Part shown: in pieces, positions 32,611 to 43,736 of the stretch | Numbering within the stretch: the stretch's first letter is position 1 | How the letters are laid out: every line of letters starts with the position of its first letter | Translations under genes and position numbers: made by a program | The notes under the pieces: model-generated | Database searches by the model: none | What the model saw: only the letters and a program-made list of their open reading frames with translations | Told to the model about the DNA's origin: nothing | Source: Verticillium longisporum | Lineage: Eukaryota; Ascomycota; Sordariomycetes; Glomerellales; Plectosphaerellaceae | Assembly: GCA_019188255.1 (NCBI GenBank) | Contig: JAETXT010000005.1 | Coordinates: forward strand, 2,480,001 to 2,544,000 | Reading direction: 5' to 3' | Length of the DNA: 64,000 nt

Positions 32611-32670
32611 GCTATATAATAGTAGCTATATAATAGTAGCTATATAATAGTAGCTATATAATAGTAGCTA
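32611..32670. repeat. 14-bp tandem repeat, about 4 copies
   Basis: Four tandem copies of a 14-base unit (GCTATATAATAGTA) followed by a diverged fifth, inside the RIP-mutated outer element. The copies are almost identical although the surroundings are heavily mutated, which suggests that the array expanded after RIP. Confidence 0.85.
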
Positions 32671-34761
32671 TTAATAATAGCTATAATCGTAGAGAGGTAT
32701 TATATATTTACTCCTTAGCTAAGAGATATTATATAGCCTCTTACTAGTAAGACGACTCTATAAAGGTTATTAATTATATTATAATAAGCTCTATCTATTT
32801 ATCGTTATTAATCTTCCTCTTCTTCCTCGGCTAGATAATAGGGGTATATTTCTAAAATAGGATTAATATAGAATATAATTCTAATAATTCTAACTACTCC
32901 TACTCCGATAATATTTAGCTAGAAGTAATAGTTTAAGTAATAGAGGCGAGAGAACCTAGAGTATTATAAGGCCCTATAATAGAGGTATTATTAATATCTT
33001 CCTTTTAGAGGTATTAGAGGTATTCCTATTTAATATATTCTATACTTTTTAAGATTTTATTTAGAGGCAGTTTAAAAGCTTCTTTATAAGCCCTTTAGAG
33101 GATAGCTTATTTATAATAGAATTAGTAATTAGAAGCTAGAAGAGGGAAAAGGAGTAGATAATTAAGCTTATAGTATTCTAATTAAGCTATTAATATAATA
33201 AGATATCCTTAAAGGTTAATAGCTAATTAAGAGATAGATAGGAATATAATATATAATAGTAAAATAGCCCCTATTATTTAATAAAGCTATTAGAATAGGG
33301 GAATAGCTAGAATTACTATTAATCTAAATTCCTAGCTCTTAAGGCCGCTTATAGCTTATCCTATATCTTCTCGAAAGCTTTAAAAGACATAAGAAAGATA
33401 AACTATTTTATAATCTATTCTTATTAGAATTTAATATTAAAATAGTATATTTATAATTAAATTAAAATCTCGTATTATTCCTTTTTCTTATTAAGTTAAC
33501 TATTTAGATAATTCGTTCTTATAGAGTATAGAGGTTAATATAGCTTTTATTTCTTAGAAAGTAGCTCTTAAGCTTAATATTAGCTCCTTCGACTAGAGAA
33601 GTAGATCTAAAGCTATAATTTCGGAATCTCTTAATAGAAAATTTATAGAATTAAATATAGAATAATAGCTAAATAGTATTTAAATAATAAGTAAGCTCTA
33701 TAATTAAGATATTAGCCTTTTAATTAGTAGTATAAAGAGAAAGAAGGAAGTAAATAAACTAGGCTATTTAGGATTAAACCTATAATAGAAGGAGGCTTAT
33801 ATAATATAGAATACCCTTTCTATTTTAATATTAATATATTATTTCTAAGTAAATAAGAAGCTATTAAGAGATTAATCTAATAATAAATTTAATAATAATT
33901 ATATAGAATTTAGGTATTATAGACTATTTCTATTATCTATAATATTAAATATTAAATTAATAATTAAAAATACCCTTATTATTAAGCTATTTTCGACGAT
34001 TTCGCTAATAATAGAGTTTTCTATTATATTATTATTTATTTAATTAAATTAATATAATTAATATATTAAATAGGAATAACTATCTATATAGCTATTATAA
34101 ATACCTCTAATTATAGTATTATTTTCTAAATAGCTATTCTATTTCCTTCTTATATAGAGGAGAACGTTCTTATTTATATATTATATATAAATTTACTATA
34201 AAAGATAAAGGAATACGTTTTCGAGAGTATTTTTAAGCTTCTAATCGAAATCTATAATTATAATATTAAAGGCCCTAATATTCTCCTTCTCTATTACCTC
34301 CTTTATATAAATAATTAATTATATATATATATCGGTACTCTTATTAGAAAGGAGTATAAAATAATAATTAAATAGTATATAAATTATTATTATTCTATTT
34401 ATTTAGAGGACAAGTATATTATAGTAATTTATTTATAGTTTTTAATTAGAAGGAGGCTTTTAATAAATTATAGATAAGGCTTTTAAATATACATAACTTA
34501 TTTAATATATAGAATCTATTAATAAGAGGTTAGTATTCTATAATTAATTATATTAAGAATAGGTCTAGAAGATATAATCGATCTTTTATATAATAGGATT
34601 TTAATATATAATATAATAGTATATATCTTTATTCTATTTAAGATTATTAATAAATAATTAAATAGGAGAATAATAGCTTTATTAAGCCCTTTATAGCTAA
34701 ATTTATCGATTCTTTATATTATTACTAGATAAGAGGATATTTTAGCCTTTATCTATATATT

Positions 34762-35050
34762 TATTAAGAGGGCTTTATTACTTATATAAACCCTAATTCA
34801 TTACTTTAGCTATGCCTAAGAGCTCTAAATAGGTAGAGTAGGTAATATAAGACTTATCATAATTATTAATACTATCTCTCTAAATCACTACTATCTACGT
34901 AAATTAGATATACTTATCTAATTTACCGATTATGTAAGCTATGAATTACGTACTCCTAAGAGCTATAAATCCTAGCCCCGGTAATTATTATATTAGTGAC
35001 TCCAATATAGTAATTACCGACCTAGGTAATCCCCTAATATTAATTCAATA
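34762..35050 (-). repeat. Left LTR of nested Copia (3' LTR)
   Basis: 289 bp, the same length as its partner. It keeps more CpA and TpG (several near 34,800-35,000) than the other LTR, so it has been hit less by RIP. Most differences between the LTRs are transitions; I also see about three transversions. Confidence 0.9.
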
Positions 35051-35833
35051 TTAGCTATCTTTTCTTTATAGATAGGATTACCTAAGGGACTAATATCGGG
35101 CTCTATTACCTAGGTTAATAGCTACTCTAATACGCTTATAATCCTCTAGTCTCTAATATATTAGATCTACTATCCTAATCTATAAAATAAATAAATGAAT
35201 AAGTAAATAAGTAATAATAGGAGAATAATAGATAGAATAAGGAAAAATATAGCTTAATATTACTATTCCTATAAGCGTTAAATCCCTAGTCCCTAGCGCT
35301 ATAGATTAATTAAATTAGCTACTAAATAGCTCTCTAAGGAAACGAATTAAGTTATAATTAAATAATAGGAATAGGCTTTTAGACCCTTTAATAAGGAAAT
35401 AAATAGTAATTAAATAATATAATAGCTAATTAAATAGTACTCTTATAATAGCTAGATACGGGCTCCTAAAGTCTCTAAATCGCTAATATACTAATAGAGG
35501 GTAGAAGAATAATTATTATTACCCCTTTTATTAGCTTTCTTAATAGGAATAATAGAATTAAACTACCTTCGATAGGAATAATAGAATTAAACCGCTTAAA
35601 TAGAATTAATAGATCCTATTAAGCTAATTTAGTAAATATTATATTCTATAGATCTATATATTTAATTAGTAAATTATAATAACTCTATTCCTTTTACTTT
35701 TCCTCTTCCCTATAACGATTCTTTATTTTAAGATTAGCTAACTTAATCTACTATTTTAGAGCTCCGATAATTATTAATTCCCCCTTTTTACTACTCTCTC
35801 TATCTCTCTTTCTCTCTTATCCTAGCCTCGATA

Positions 35834-36511
35834 ATACCTCCTAAATATAAAGCCCCTATACCTATTACCTCTCCTACTAAGAGAGTAGCTAAGCGTAAGA
35901 ATATAGTTAATATTAATTATAGAAGCTATTAATCCTAGTATATAATATATATATATAATAATATTCGTAAAGTCCTTTATTTAGGGTATTTAAAGTCTTA
36001 TTTTATTAATAAATAAACTAAAATTAATATTAATAGTATATATTATAATCTAGAGCTTAAGGGTTCCTATTATTATAAATATACTTCTAAGTATTCTTAT
36101 AAATTAATATAAGCTTCTATAATCTCTATTTCTAATATCTATAGCTCTAACGATTATTATCTATAGTCTAGTCGGGGCATTTAAGCTTATTATAAAGTTT
36201 TTAGCTACCTAGGATAAGAATAATAAACTAATAAGCTTTCTTCTCTATTATTTCCTTAATTATCTAATTATATAATTAGCTAATAAAGGATATAGGATAT
36301 AGAGAAATAGTATATTATTATTAAAAATATATTATTAATTATTAAAGAGGAGGAGGCTAAAGGGGGTAATAATTTTAATAAAGACCTTAATAGTCTTAGT
36401 AATATTAAGTATAAAGCGGCTAAACGGGCTATAGCTCTATAGCTCTTTAATTACTTCTAGTAGGACTTACTAAAGTAATTAAATTCGGATTCTTCGGATT
36501 CCGAGGCTTAG
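35834..36511 (+). pseudogene. RIP-broken ORF antisense to Copia pol
   Basis: Between the RNase H end of the Copia element and its 3' LTR, the plus strand can be read in one frame for 226 codons without an indel. It starts at an ATA in place of ATG, followed by Pro-Pro-Lys and a Lys/Arg-rich start (SPTKRVAKRKN). It ends in an acidic Ser/Asp stretch (NSDSSDSEA) before TAG. There are 18 internal TAA/TAG codons, each one transition away from CAA, CAG or TGG. The stop density is not lower than chance for DNA this A/T-rich, so the evidence is the continuous frame and the protein-like ends. No family is recognised. Confidence 0.35.
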
Positions 36512-36639
36512 TCTACTTTATAGATTAATTACTTTATTATTTTACTAATTATAGGGTCGTCGTTTTTACTTCTAGGGTACTTATTTTTAAGCTTTATTAT
36601 ATTTTTATTAATATTAATTACTTTTACCCTTTAATTATT

Positions 36640-38620
36640 CTTTTCTTAATATTTAATTTATCCTTTAATCCTAATTATAACTTTATTAGAGCTTATTAGC
36701 GCTTCTAGTATTTAGTTTAGCGCTCTTTTAATTATTGAATTTATAGAGTTATTACCTTTAGCGATCTAATAAATTTCATCGACTTTATATTCTTTATAGC
36801 TTTACTATAATACTATAAGATCTATTATTAAGCATTTCTCTATTATTATATTTAATTAAATAAAGTATTAGTAGAGCGAGTAGCTATTAGTATAAATAAT
36901 TATTTATAGGAGTAATAGTTCTAAGTATTTATAGATCTCTTGGAGTATCTATTTAAGGATATAAGCTATATTAAAGCTATTAACTATATTATAGATTTCG
37001 CTAGCTAGAACTAAATATATAATCTATTTATATTTAATAGATTATTAATAGAGGATATTACTATAAACTATAAAGGCGTTCTCCTAATTATAAGAACGTT
37101 TATTATTTAGGAGGATAATAAATCTAATCTATAAATTAAAATCCTTATTATTAATAAAGGAGCTATTAATAAATATATAAAGTTAGGCTATTAAGAGATC
37201 TAGATATATATAATTTAGGCTATAGCCTATATTAGCGATCTACTATTATATACGTTTATTAAGCTATTTAAAGTCGTCCTCCTATAAGTTCTTAGCTTAG
37301 GCTATAATAGAGGAATCGAAGGCTACCTCTAATTAATAGGTTAAAGTAATATAAGTACTATAAGCTCTCTAGATAATATATTCCTATTCTAAGCTTATTA
37401 TCCCTAGGGTTACTAGCTTTAAACGATTATTTTAGCCTTTCTATTAAATTATAAGATCTTTAGTTCCGATTTTAATAATATAGCTATTAAAGACGTTATT
37501 AGATCCTATATTAAAGATAGAAGTAGGCTTTACCTAGAAGCTAGCGCTTTCGAGCTCTATTTATTCCTTTTATATAAATATAGGCTCTCTAAGGTTAAAA
37601 GTATTATTAATCTATATTCCGATTAATCTAAAGCTCTCTCTAGCTCTAATTAGAAGTAAATATAGATCGTAGCCTATTAGAATAGCGTTTAAGCGCTCTC
37701 TATAATAGCATTAATAGGTTATAAACTAATAGAGACCTAATTCTATAATATTATAGAGCGGCTTTATAATATAGAAGACGATTCTATTAAGGTATCTATA
37801 TTATAGCTCCTTAGGAATATATAGGAGAACGTTATATAATAGATCTATAGTACTCTAAGTATAGGCCTAATTAATATTATAGAATATTAATTAATAGCTA
37901 TATTACTATAATATTAGGGTAATTATTAGGATTAATTATTAACTATAATATATAATTATAAACGATTATATTAATAGGGTTATCTTCTCTTAATTATTAT
38001 ATCCTTAAACTATTAATCTTAACTTCTTATATAGGGCTTAAGGGAGGCCTTTTACTTCTCTTATAAGCTAATATTTAAAGATCTTAGTACTAGGAAATAC
38101 GGATCTCCTAATTAGTACGATTACTCTAGCTACTAGGAGTAAGTCGATTTCCTCCTAGTTAGACTATTTAAATAGCTTCCTAGGGGTCGTTATTCTACCT
38201 TTATTATATAATTAAATAGCTAGGTCGTACTTCTATTATTCCCTTTTAATAATAAATTAGTACTCGATCTATAAAGACTTAGTTATATTATTCTTATAAT
38301 CTATAAAAGCTATTTATAATAGATTTATAACGTTTATTAACTTCCTAGGTCTCTTATATTATCGTAATAGAATTAGCTCTAAATACTTAAATAGTTCTAA
38401 GGTCTTTAGAATTCGAATTATTATTATCTCCTTAATCTATTAATCTAGCGATCTATTATATAGCTTAATATATATTCCTTTAAACTCTATTAGGCCGTTA
38501 ATTATTTTAATTATAATTATTATATTAGAAATTAATATAACCTTATAAGGATTAATCTATTTCTCCTATTCTCGGAATATAAGAACGTTGCTTCCTAGCT
38601 CTAGTAATCTTAATAGTAAC
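36640..38620 (-). pseudogene. Copia pol remnant (RT/RNase H part)
   Basis: On the minus strand, 38,605 to 38,440 aligns by eye with the segment that follows integrase in fungal Copia polyproteins. 36,915 to 36,640 aligns with the RNase H terminus, including the block that follows the final catalytic Asp and the element's C-terminal basic end. The reverse transcriptase must lie between them but is too eroded to mark motifs. Stops are TAA/TAG throughout. This is a dead copy, and only the region is described. Confidence 0.65.
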
Positions 38621-41600
38621 TATTTAATATCTAGTCTATTCTAGGTATTAAGAGTATTATTAACCTTCCGTTTAGCGACTATTTATTAAAGTTCCGCTAT
38701 TACTTTATTAATTACTTTAATATACTATACTTAGGTTATAATAAGTACTAAGTTAATAATAATCCTAGCTATTATTCTAAATATAAGTAATATAGATATT
38801 AATCTATTAAGTCTAGTAATATTATTTATTACCTTTATTATTCTTTAAAATAGCGATTCTAGGCTCGTATTATAAAATTCTATTTTTAAGATCTTATATA
38901 CTCTATAAATTAGCTTATAATAGCTCTTAACTTTACCGATTAACTAATAGGCCTCTATTAAGATCTAATAGTAAGTTATACCTAGGAGGCGTACCTTTAC
39001 CCTAAATTCTATAGAAGTAAAGTTCATTCTAGTATTAATAATTATAACGTCTAGAGGCCTAAGATAAGTATCTAATTAGTACCTTTTAAAGGCTTCTTAT
39101 ATTATATAAACTATAAAATTAAGAATAAAAATTATAGATTAGAATTCTATATTTATATCGAGTATATAAAGAATAGGCTTTTTATCTAAATATATAATAT
39201 CGATTAAAATCTTATAATTAAAGTTAATATTTAATTTTAAAGTAAATTTAAAGTATTATAAAGACTTCCTTTTAATTTAATAATAATAATAGAAACGGTT
39301 TATTAGCTCTAGAGCGTCCCGATTTATATTATAATCTACTTTTAAGAGTAGGTTTTATAGCTTCTCTATAGATAAATAACTAAACCGCTTATAAATATAT
39401 TAAAGCTCTATTTCTATTAGAAATATTATTCTATTGCTCTCTATCCCTATTATATATATAATCCTAGAGCTAATATAAGTCTTTATATCTAGGAAGAACT
39501 ATAAATAGCTCTATTTATGAAAAATAGATATATACTCTTAGAGCTCCTTAATATACTTTATTAGCTTATTATAAATATTATCTAAATAGATTCCGAGATC
39601 GTTTATATCCTTAATATAAAGTAGGAATAGGGTATTTATTAGGACGATATAGAATATAATTCTCCTAATTAATATTAAAATAGTAATCTCTTTTATTATA
39701 GAAATAGGATTTCCTATTCCGAATCTTATTCTAGACCCTATTCCCTATTTATTAATTCTTAAGTTTAATATTAAAGCTATTAAAGCCTTTATTTATAAAG
39801 CTCCTATTATAGAAACTAATATTACGTTTATATTAAGGATAATATTATATTATATAGAAATATTATTAATCTAATATTAAATAAAGAGCTATTCTATTAG
39901 AGCTATTATTTTAGCTTTTAGATTATTCCCTTTAATTCTATATTAGAATGATTTATTTATTAAGAAGTATATAATATAAGTATTTATTAATTCGCTCTCG
40001 GGATTAGACTTAAAAGCATTATCTACTTTTAGCTTATTAGAAGTAGGATTATCTAATTCTAAGCTCTTAATAGATTCTATTATTATTAAAAACTAATAAT
40101 ATCCCTTTTATTAATCCTTATATACTTCTTATATATATTTCTATTACTCTTTTAAATATTATTATTCCTTAGGAGAATACTTTATCGATCTATAATCTAG
40201 TTTAGAATATATTTAGTATTTATAAATTCTAGATAATTAATAATTATTAATTCTATATATCGATTACTTTCTATAATCTCCTTTTCTATTAGCTTAGTAA
40301 TATCTACTCCTATAATATCTATTAATATAGAAGTATTTAAATATTTTAATATTCTCCTCTACCTTTAATATACTCTTAAGCTATATAGATAATATATTAA
40401 AAGATCGTTCTAGTTTTATTAATATAATTTTTAGCTCTAGGACGCTTTAAACTATCCTTAGAATATTTATATAGAGATAAATCTCTTCTTTAAATATAGA
40501 GCTAAGTACTCTCTAGTATTATTAAAGCCTATCTAGAAAGATCTAGAGAACTTCTATTTATAATTTTCCTATATTATTAGCTTCTATTATTATAGAATAG
40601 AATATTATTGAGCTTTAATATATATAATATTATATTCTATTAATCTCTAAATCGAATTATTATTTAATTATTAAATATATTTAATAAAGTCCTATACTCT
40701 AGTTTATATATTCTAGGAAGAAAGTTTATATATACTTTAAAAATATATTTAAGAAGAATATATAGAGCTATATATAGTAGATTTATAATAGTTCGTAAAT
40801 ATCTATAAAAATATATATTTTATTATTAAGGATATTATATATCTCCTTAAAGTAATTATTCTCTTTATTCTAAAGTAATATAAATTACTTAATTATAGCT
40901 TTATCGATTAATAAATTTACCGATTTATATAATAATAGAATATAATATTAAGCTAATAGGTTCTAAATATTATTTAGAAATAGGGTTTTATTTCTTTATA
41001 ATTAAAGTATAATCTCTTATTAATTAGATTATTTATTTTATTAATTAGATAATTCTAGAATTAAGGGCTATTAGGGATCTATCCTCCCTATTTATAGTTT
41101 TCGGATTTAAGATAGTTAAGCATTCTTTATAGGTTATTATTTATCGTCCTATTAATCTCCTTATTCCTCTACTCTTTAGAATATTAAATCCTAATTAATA
41201 ATAATCGATTTTATTATATTAAGTATTTCCTCTTATAAGAGTATTAATATTAATCTCTTTAACGTTTTAATATTTACTATTCCTAGAAGAGGGATCTTAT
41301 ATTCTATTAGATATACTTTTAATACTTAAGTAATTATTATATTATAGGAATTAAAGTCCTCTTTAATCTAGCCCTAGAAATCTTTAATAAATACTTCTAG
41401 AAAGTAAACTCCCTTTATAGTCCTATATATACTTATTACTTTAAGGATCTAAGCGCTCTTAAGATCTATAGATATTAAATCTAATAATCTAAGGAACTAT
41501 AATTCTATTCTATTAACGATAAAGTTAATATCGAGACCCTTCCTAACCTTCTACGTTAAGCGTAATATACTAAATTCTTCTAGAATATTATCGAACTCCT

Positions 41601-42007
41601 ATTATATCTTTTTAGTACTCTCTAGCTCTATTATAGAGCTATTATTATAATCCGAGGAGTTTATTATTATTAATTTTATTAAAGCTCTATTATAGTTAAT
41701 TAATTATTCTATAAAGCTTCGTTTATTAAGATTAATAGCTAATAATATAATCTAGATAGTAATCTTAAGCATAGGAGTCCTAAGATACTTAAAGTAGATA
41801 GTACTCTTATAGATTATATAATAGAGGGTTTCTCTATTATTAAGCTTTTATAAGAGTCCTAAAATACTTAAAGTAAATAATACTCTTACGATTACTTATA
41901 AAGCGTAATCGATAAGCTTATATATAATAAATTTATTATTTATAGGATCGATTTTAACTTCTCTAGCTCTAGCTATTCTATATTATATTAAATATAATAC
42001 TAATTAA

Positions 42008-42296
42008 TATTAAGAGGGCTTTACTATTTATATAAACCTTAATTTATTATTTTAGCTATATTTAAGAGCTCTAAATAGATAGGGTAGGTAATATAAGACT
42101 TATAATAATTATTAATACTATCTCTCTAAATTACTACTATCTACGTAAATTAAATATACCTATCTAATTTACTAATTATATAAGCTATAAATTATATACT
42201 CTTAAGAGCTATAAATCCTAGCCCTAGTAATTATTATATTAGTAAATCCTATATAGTAATTATCGATCTAAGTAATCCCTTAATATTAGTTTAATA
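42008..42296 (-). repeat. Right LTR of nested Copia (5' LTR)
   Basis: Partner of 34762-35050, in direct orientation. CpA and TpG are nearly absent. It is followed at once by the ATATT target copy at 42297-42301. Confidence 0.9.
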
Positions 42297-43011
42297 ATAT
42301 TCCTTTATAATCTATTAAGTAATTTACTTATTAATTAATTAATTAATTAATATAAATATATTAATATAATTTATAATATTAGGATTATAAGAAGCCCTTT
42401 AAATTATAAACGATATATTAAATCCTCCCTCTTAAATAATAAAATAATTATAATAATTATTTAATAAAATAAAGATATATCTTTATTAATTATCTATTTC
42501 CTATTTAAGGGTTCTTTATTATAAATAGTTAATTTTAGAGGAAAGCTTCTATTAGAGACCCTTTAATATAGAGGGTCTAGCCTTCCCCTAATCGTAGAGG
42601 AGCTTTATCTATATTATCGGGCCGCTCCTAACTCTATTAATCTTCTACTAAATCCGTTCTATAATTAACCTATATTTATAATAAGTATAGTAATTATAAA
42701 TAGTCTTAAATAGCTCTTTATATATATCTATAGTAAAGGAGACGATAGGACCTTTAATAATAGCTTTAATAATAGCTAATAAGTCTATTAATAAAGAAGG
42801 TATTATAGAGGCTTTATTTAATAATAAAATAATATATTAATAATATCTAGAAGGCCTAAAATAAGTATATTTAGTACTATTATAATATTAAAGAGGGTTA
42901 ACGATTTAGTAAATAGATAGGGCAATTATAGAGCTTTAGGGGCTAATAACTAGCTCTATACTAGTCTATTAGCTAGCTATAGCTAGTCTTCTACTCTTAA
43001 ATCATTAAGAG

Positions 43012-43164
43012 ACTCGAGTATATAAGAGAAAAGGATAGGTATATCGACGCTATAGCTAATTTTAGTAATAGAGCTATGTTTATGGCTTTTCCCCTATCTT
43101 CTATGGCTTTCCCCCTATTGGGCAGAGCAAATAACTAATAAGGGCCGAGCAAATAACCGTCCTC
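43012..43164 (-). repeat. Right terminal inverted repeat (153 bp)
   Basis: Reverse-complement partner of 32178-32330. It keeps more C and G (for example in GGCTTTTCCCC) than the left copy, so it is the better guide to the ancestral end. It ends at ACCGTCCTC, and normal-composition DNA starts right after. Confidence 0.9.
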
Positions 43165-43736
43165 CCCCCCGCCCCTTTCCGACCCCACCTTTGTCTACCC
43201 CTGTGTCTGTCAATCTTCGGGGTTCCTCTGCTGCATGAGGTGAATCGCCCTGGTTTTGACAAGGAGTACTGGCCTGCACGTTGGTCAGGAGTACCAGTCC
43301 GCTCCACCAAGATGTGCCCCTAAGCTCGGTCGATATCATACTCTAGACAAAACCTAGAGGCGCACACAAGGGGTGACAACCAACCTTGAGTTGAAGGCCA
43401 ATGGGAGTAGGATTATGCGACGACGTGAGTGCCCGTCAGACCCCATAACAAGCCTTTCAGTACGGACAGGGTTGTACAAGGTTAATAAAACTCGGGTTGA
43501 ACTTCCCTCTTCGGAGAGCAGGCCCCCTGGGTTGAGGGAAATGAACTTTAATCCAGAAGGTCCAGAGCTGGAGAACGGGACTCTGAACAGGTCTGAGGCA
43601 GAGGATGCAATGATAAACTCTTGGGAACCCTACGTTGAGGATCGGACTGGAATGGTCAAGGTCTTCTCTTCTCCAAGGTGAGACGTCCATCTACCTTACC
43701 TGAGGTATCTCAGTCACTACCTTCCGGGACCCAACA
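43165..43736. other. Gap between transposon island and PAD gene
   Basis: Normal GC composition begins immediately at the end of the inverted repeat. The 572 bp must contain the promoter of the deiminase gene. ORFs here show no recognisable protein. There is no sign that RIP has spread into it. Confidence 0.5.

Larger units (their letters stand above)
34762..42296 (-). mobile_element. Nested RIP-mutated Ty1/Copia LTR retrotransposon
   Basis: A 7,535-bp element with two 289-bp direct repeats (34762-35050 and 42008-42296). It is flanked by a 5-bp target duplication ATATT (34757-34761 and 42297-42301), with LTR ends reading TA...TA as expected for RIP-changed TG...CA. It lies on the minus strand: translated in reverse, about 38,440-38,605 resembles the post-integrase segment of fungal Copia polyproteins, and about 36,640-36,915 resembles the RNase H terminus. 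A purine-rich stretch sits next to the downstream LTR on that strand. All coding frames are broken by TAA/TAG stops, so the copy is dead. It inserted into the inverted-repeat element, so it is the younger of the two. Confidence 0.85.
32178..43164. mobile_element. RIP-mutated DNA element with 153-bp TIRs
   Basis: An A/T-rich island of 10,987 bp bounded by inverted repeats of equal length (32178-32330 and 43012-43164). CpA and TpG are almost absent while TpA is everywhere, the signature of RIP. Removing the nested Copia element and one target copy leaves about 3,447 bp, a usual size for a fungal class II transposon. No transposase motif survives that I can name, because coding frames carry many TAA/TAG stops. 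No clear target duplication flanks it: the left flank ends CCCCCTGGT and the right flank is C-rich. The superfamily is therefore not assigned. Confidence 0.8.

Noticed and set aside
32331..43011. CRISPR-like or centromere-like reading of the A/T-rich block
   Set aside because: There are no regularly spaced repeats. Composition, transition-only differences and the LTR/TIR structure are fully explained by RIP of transposons.
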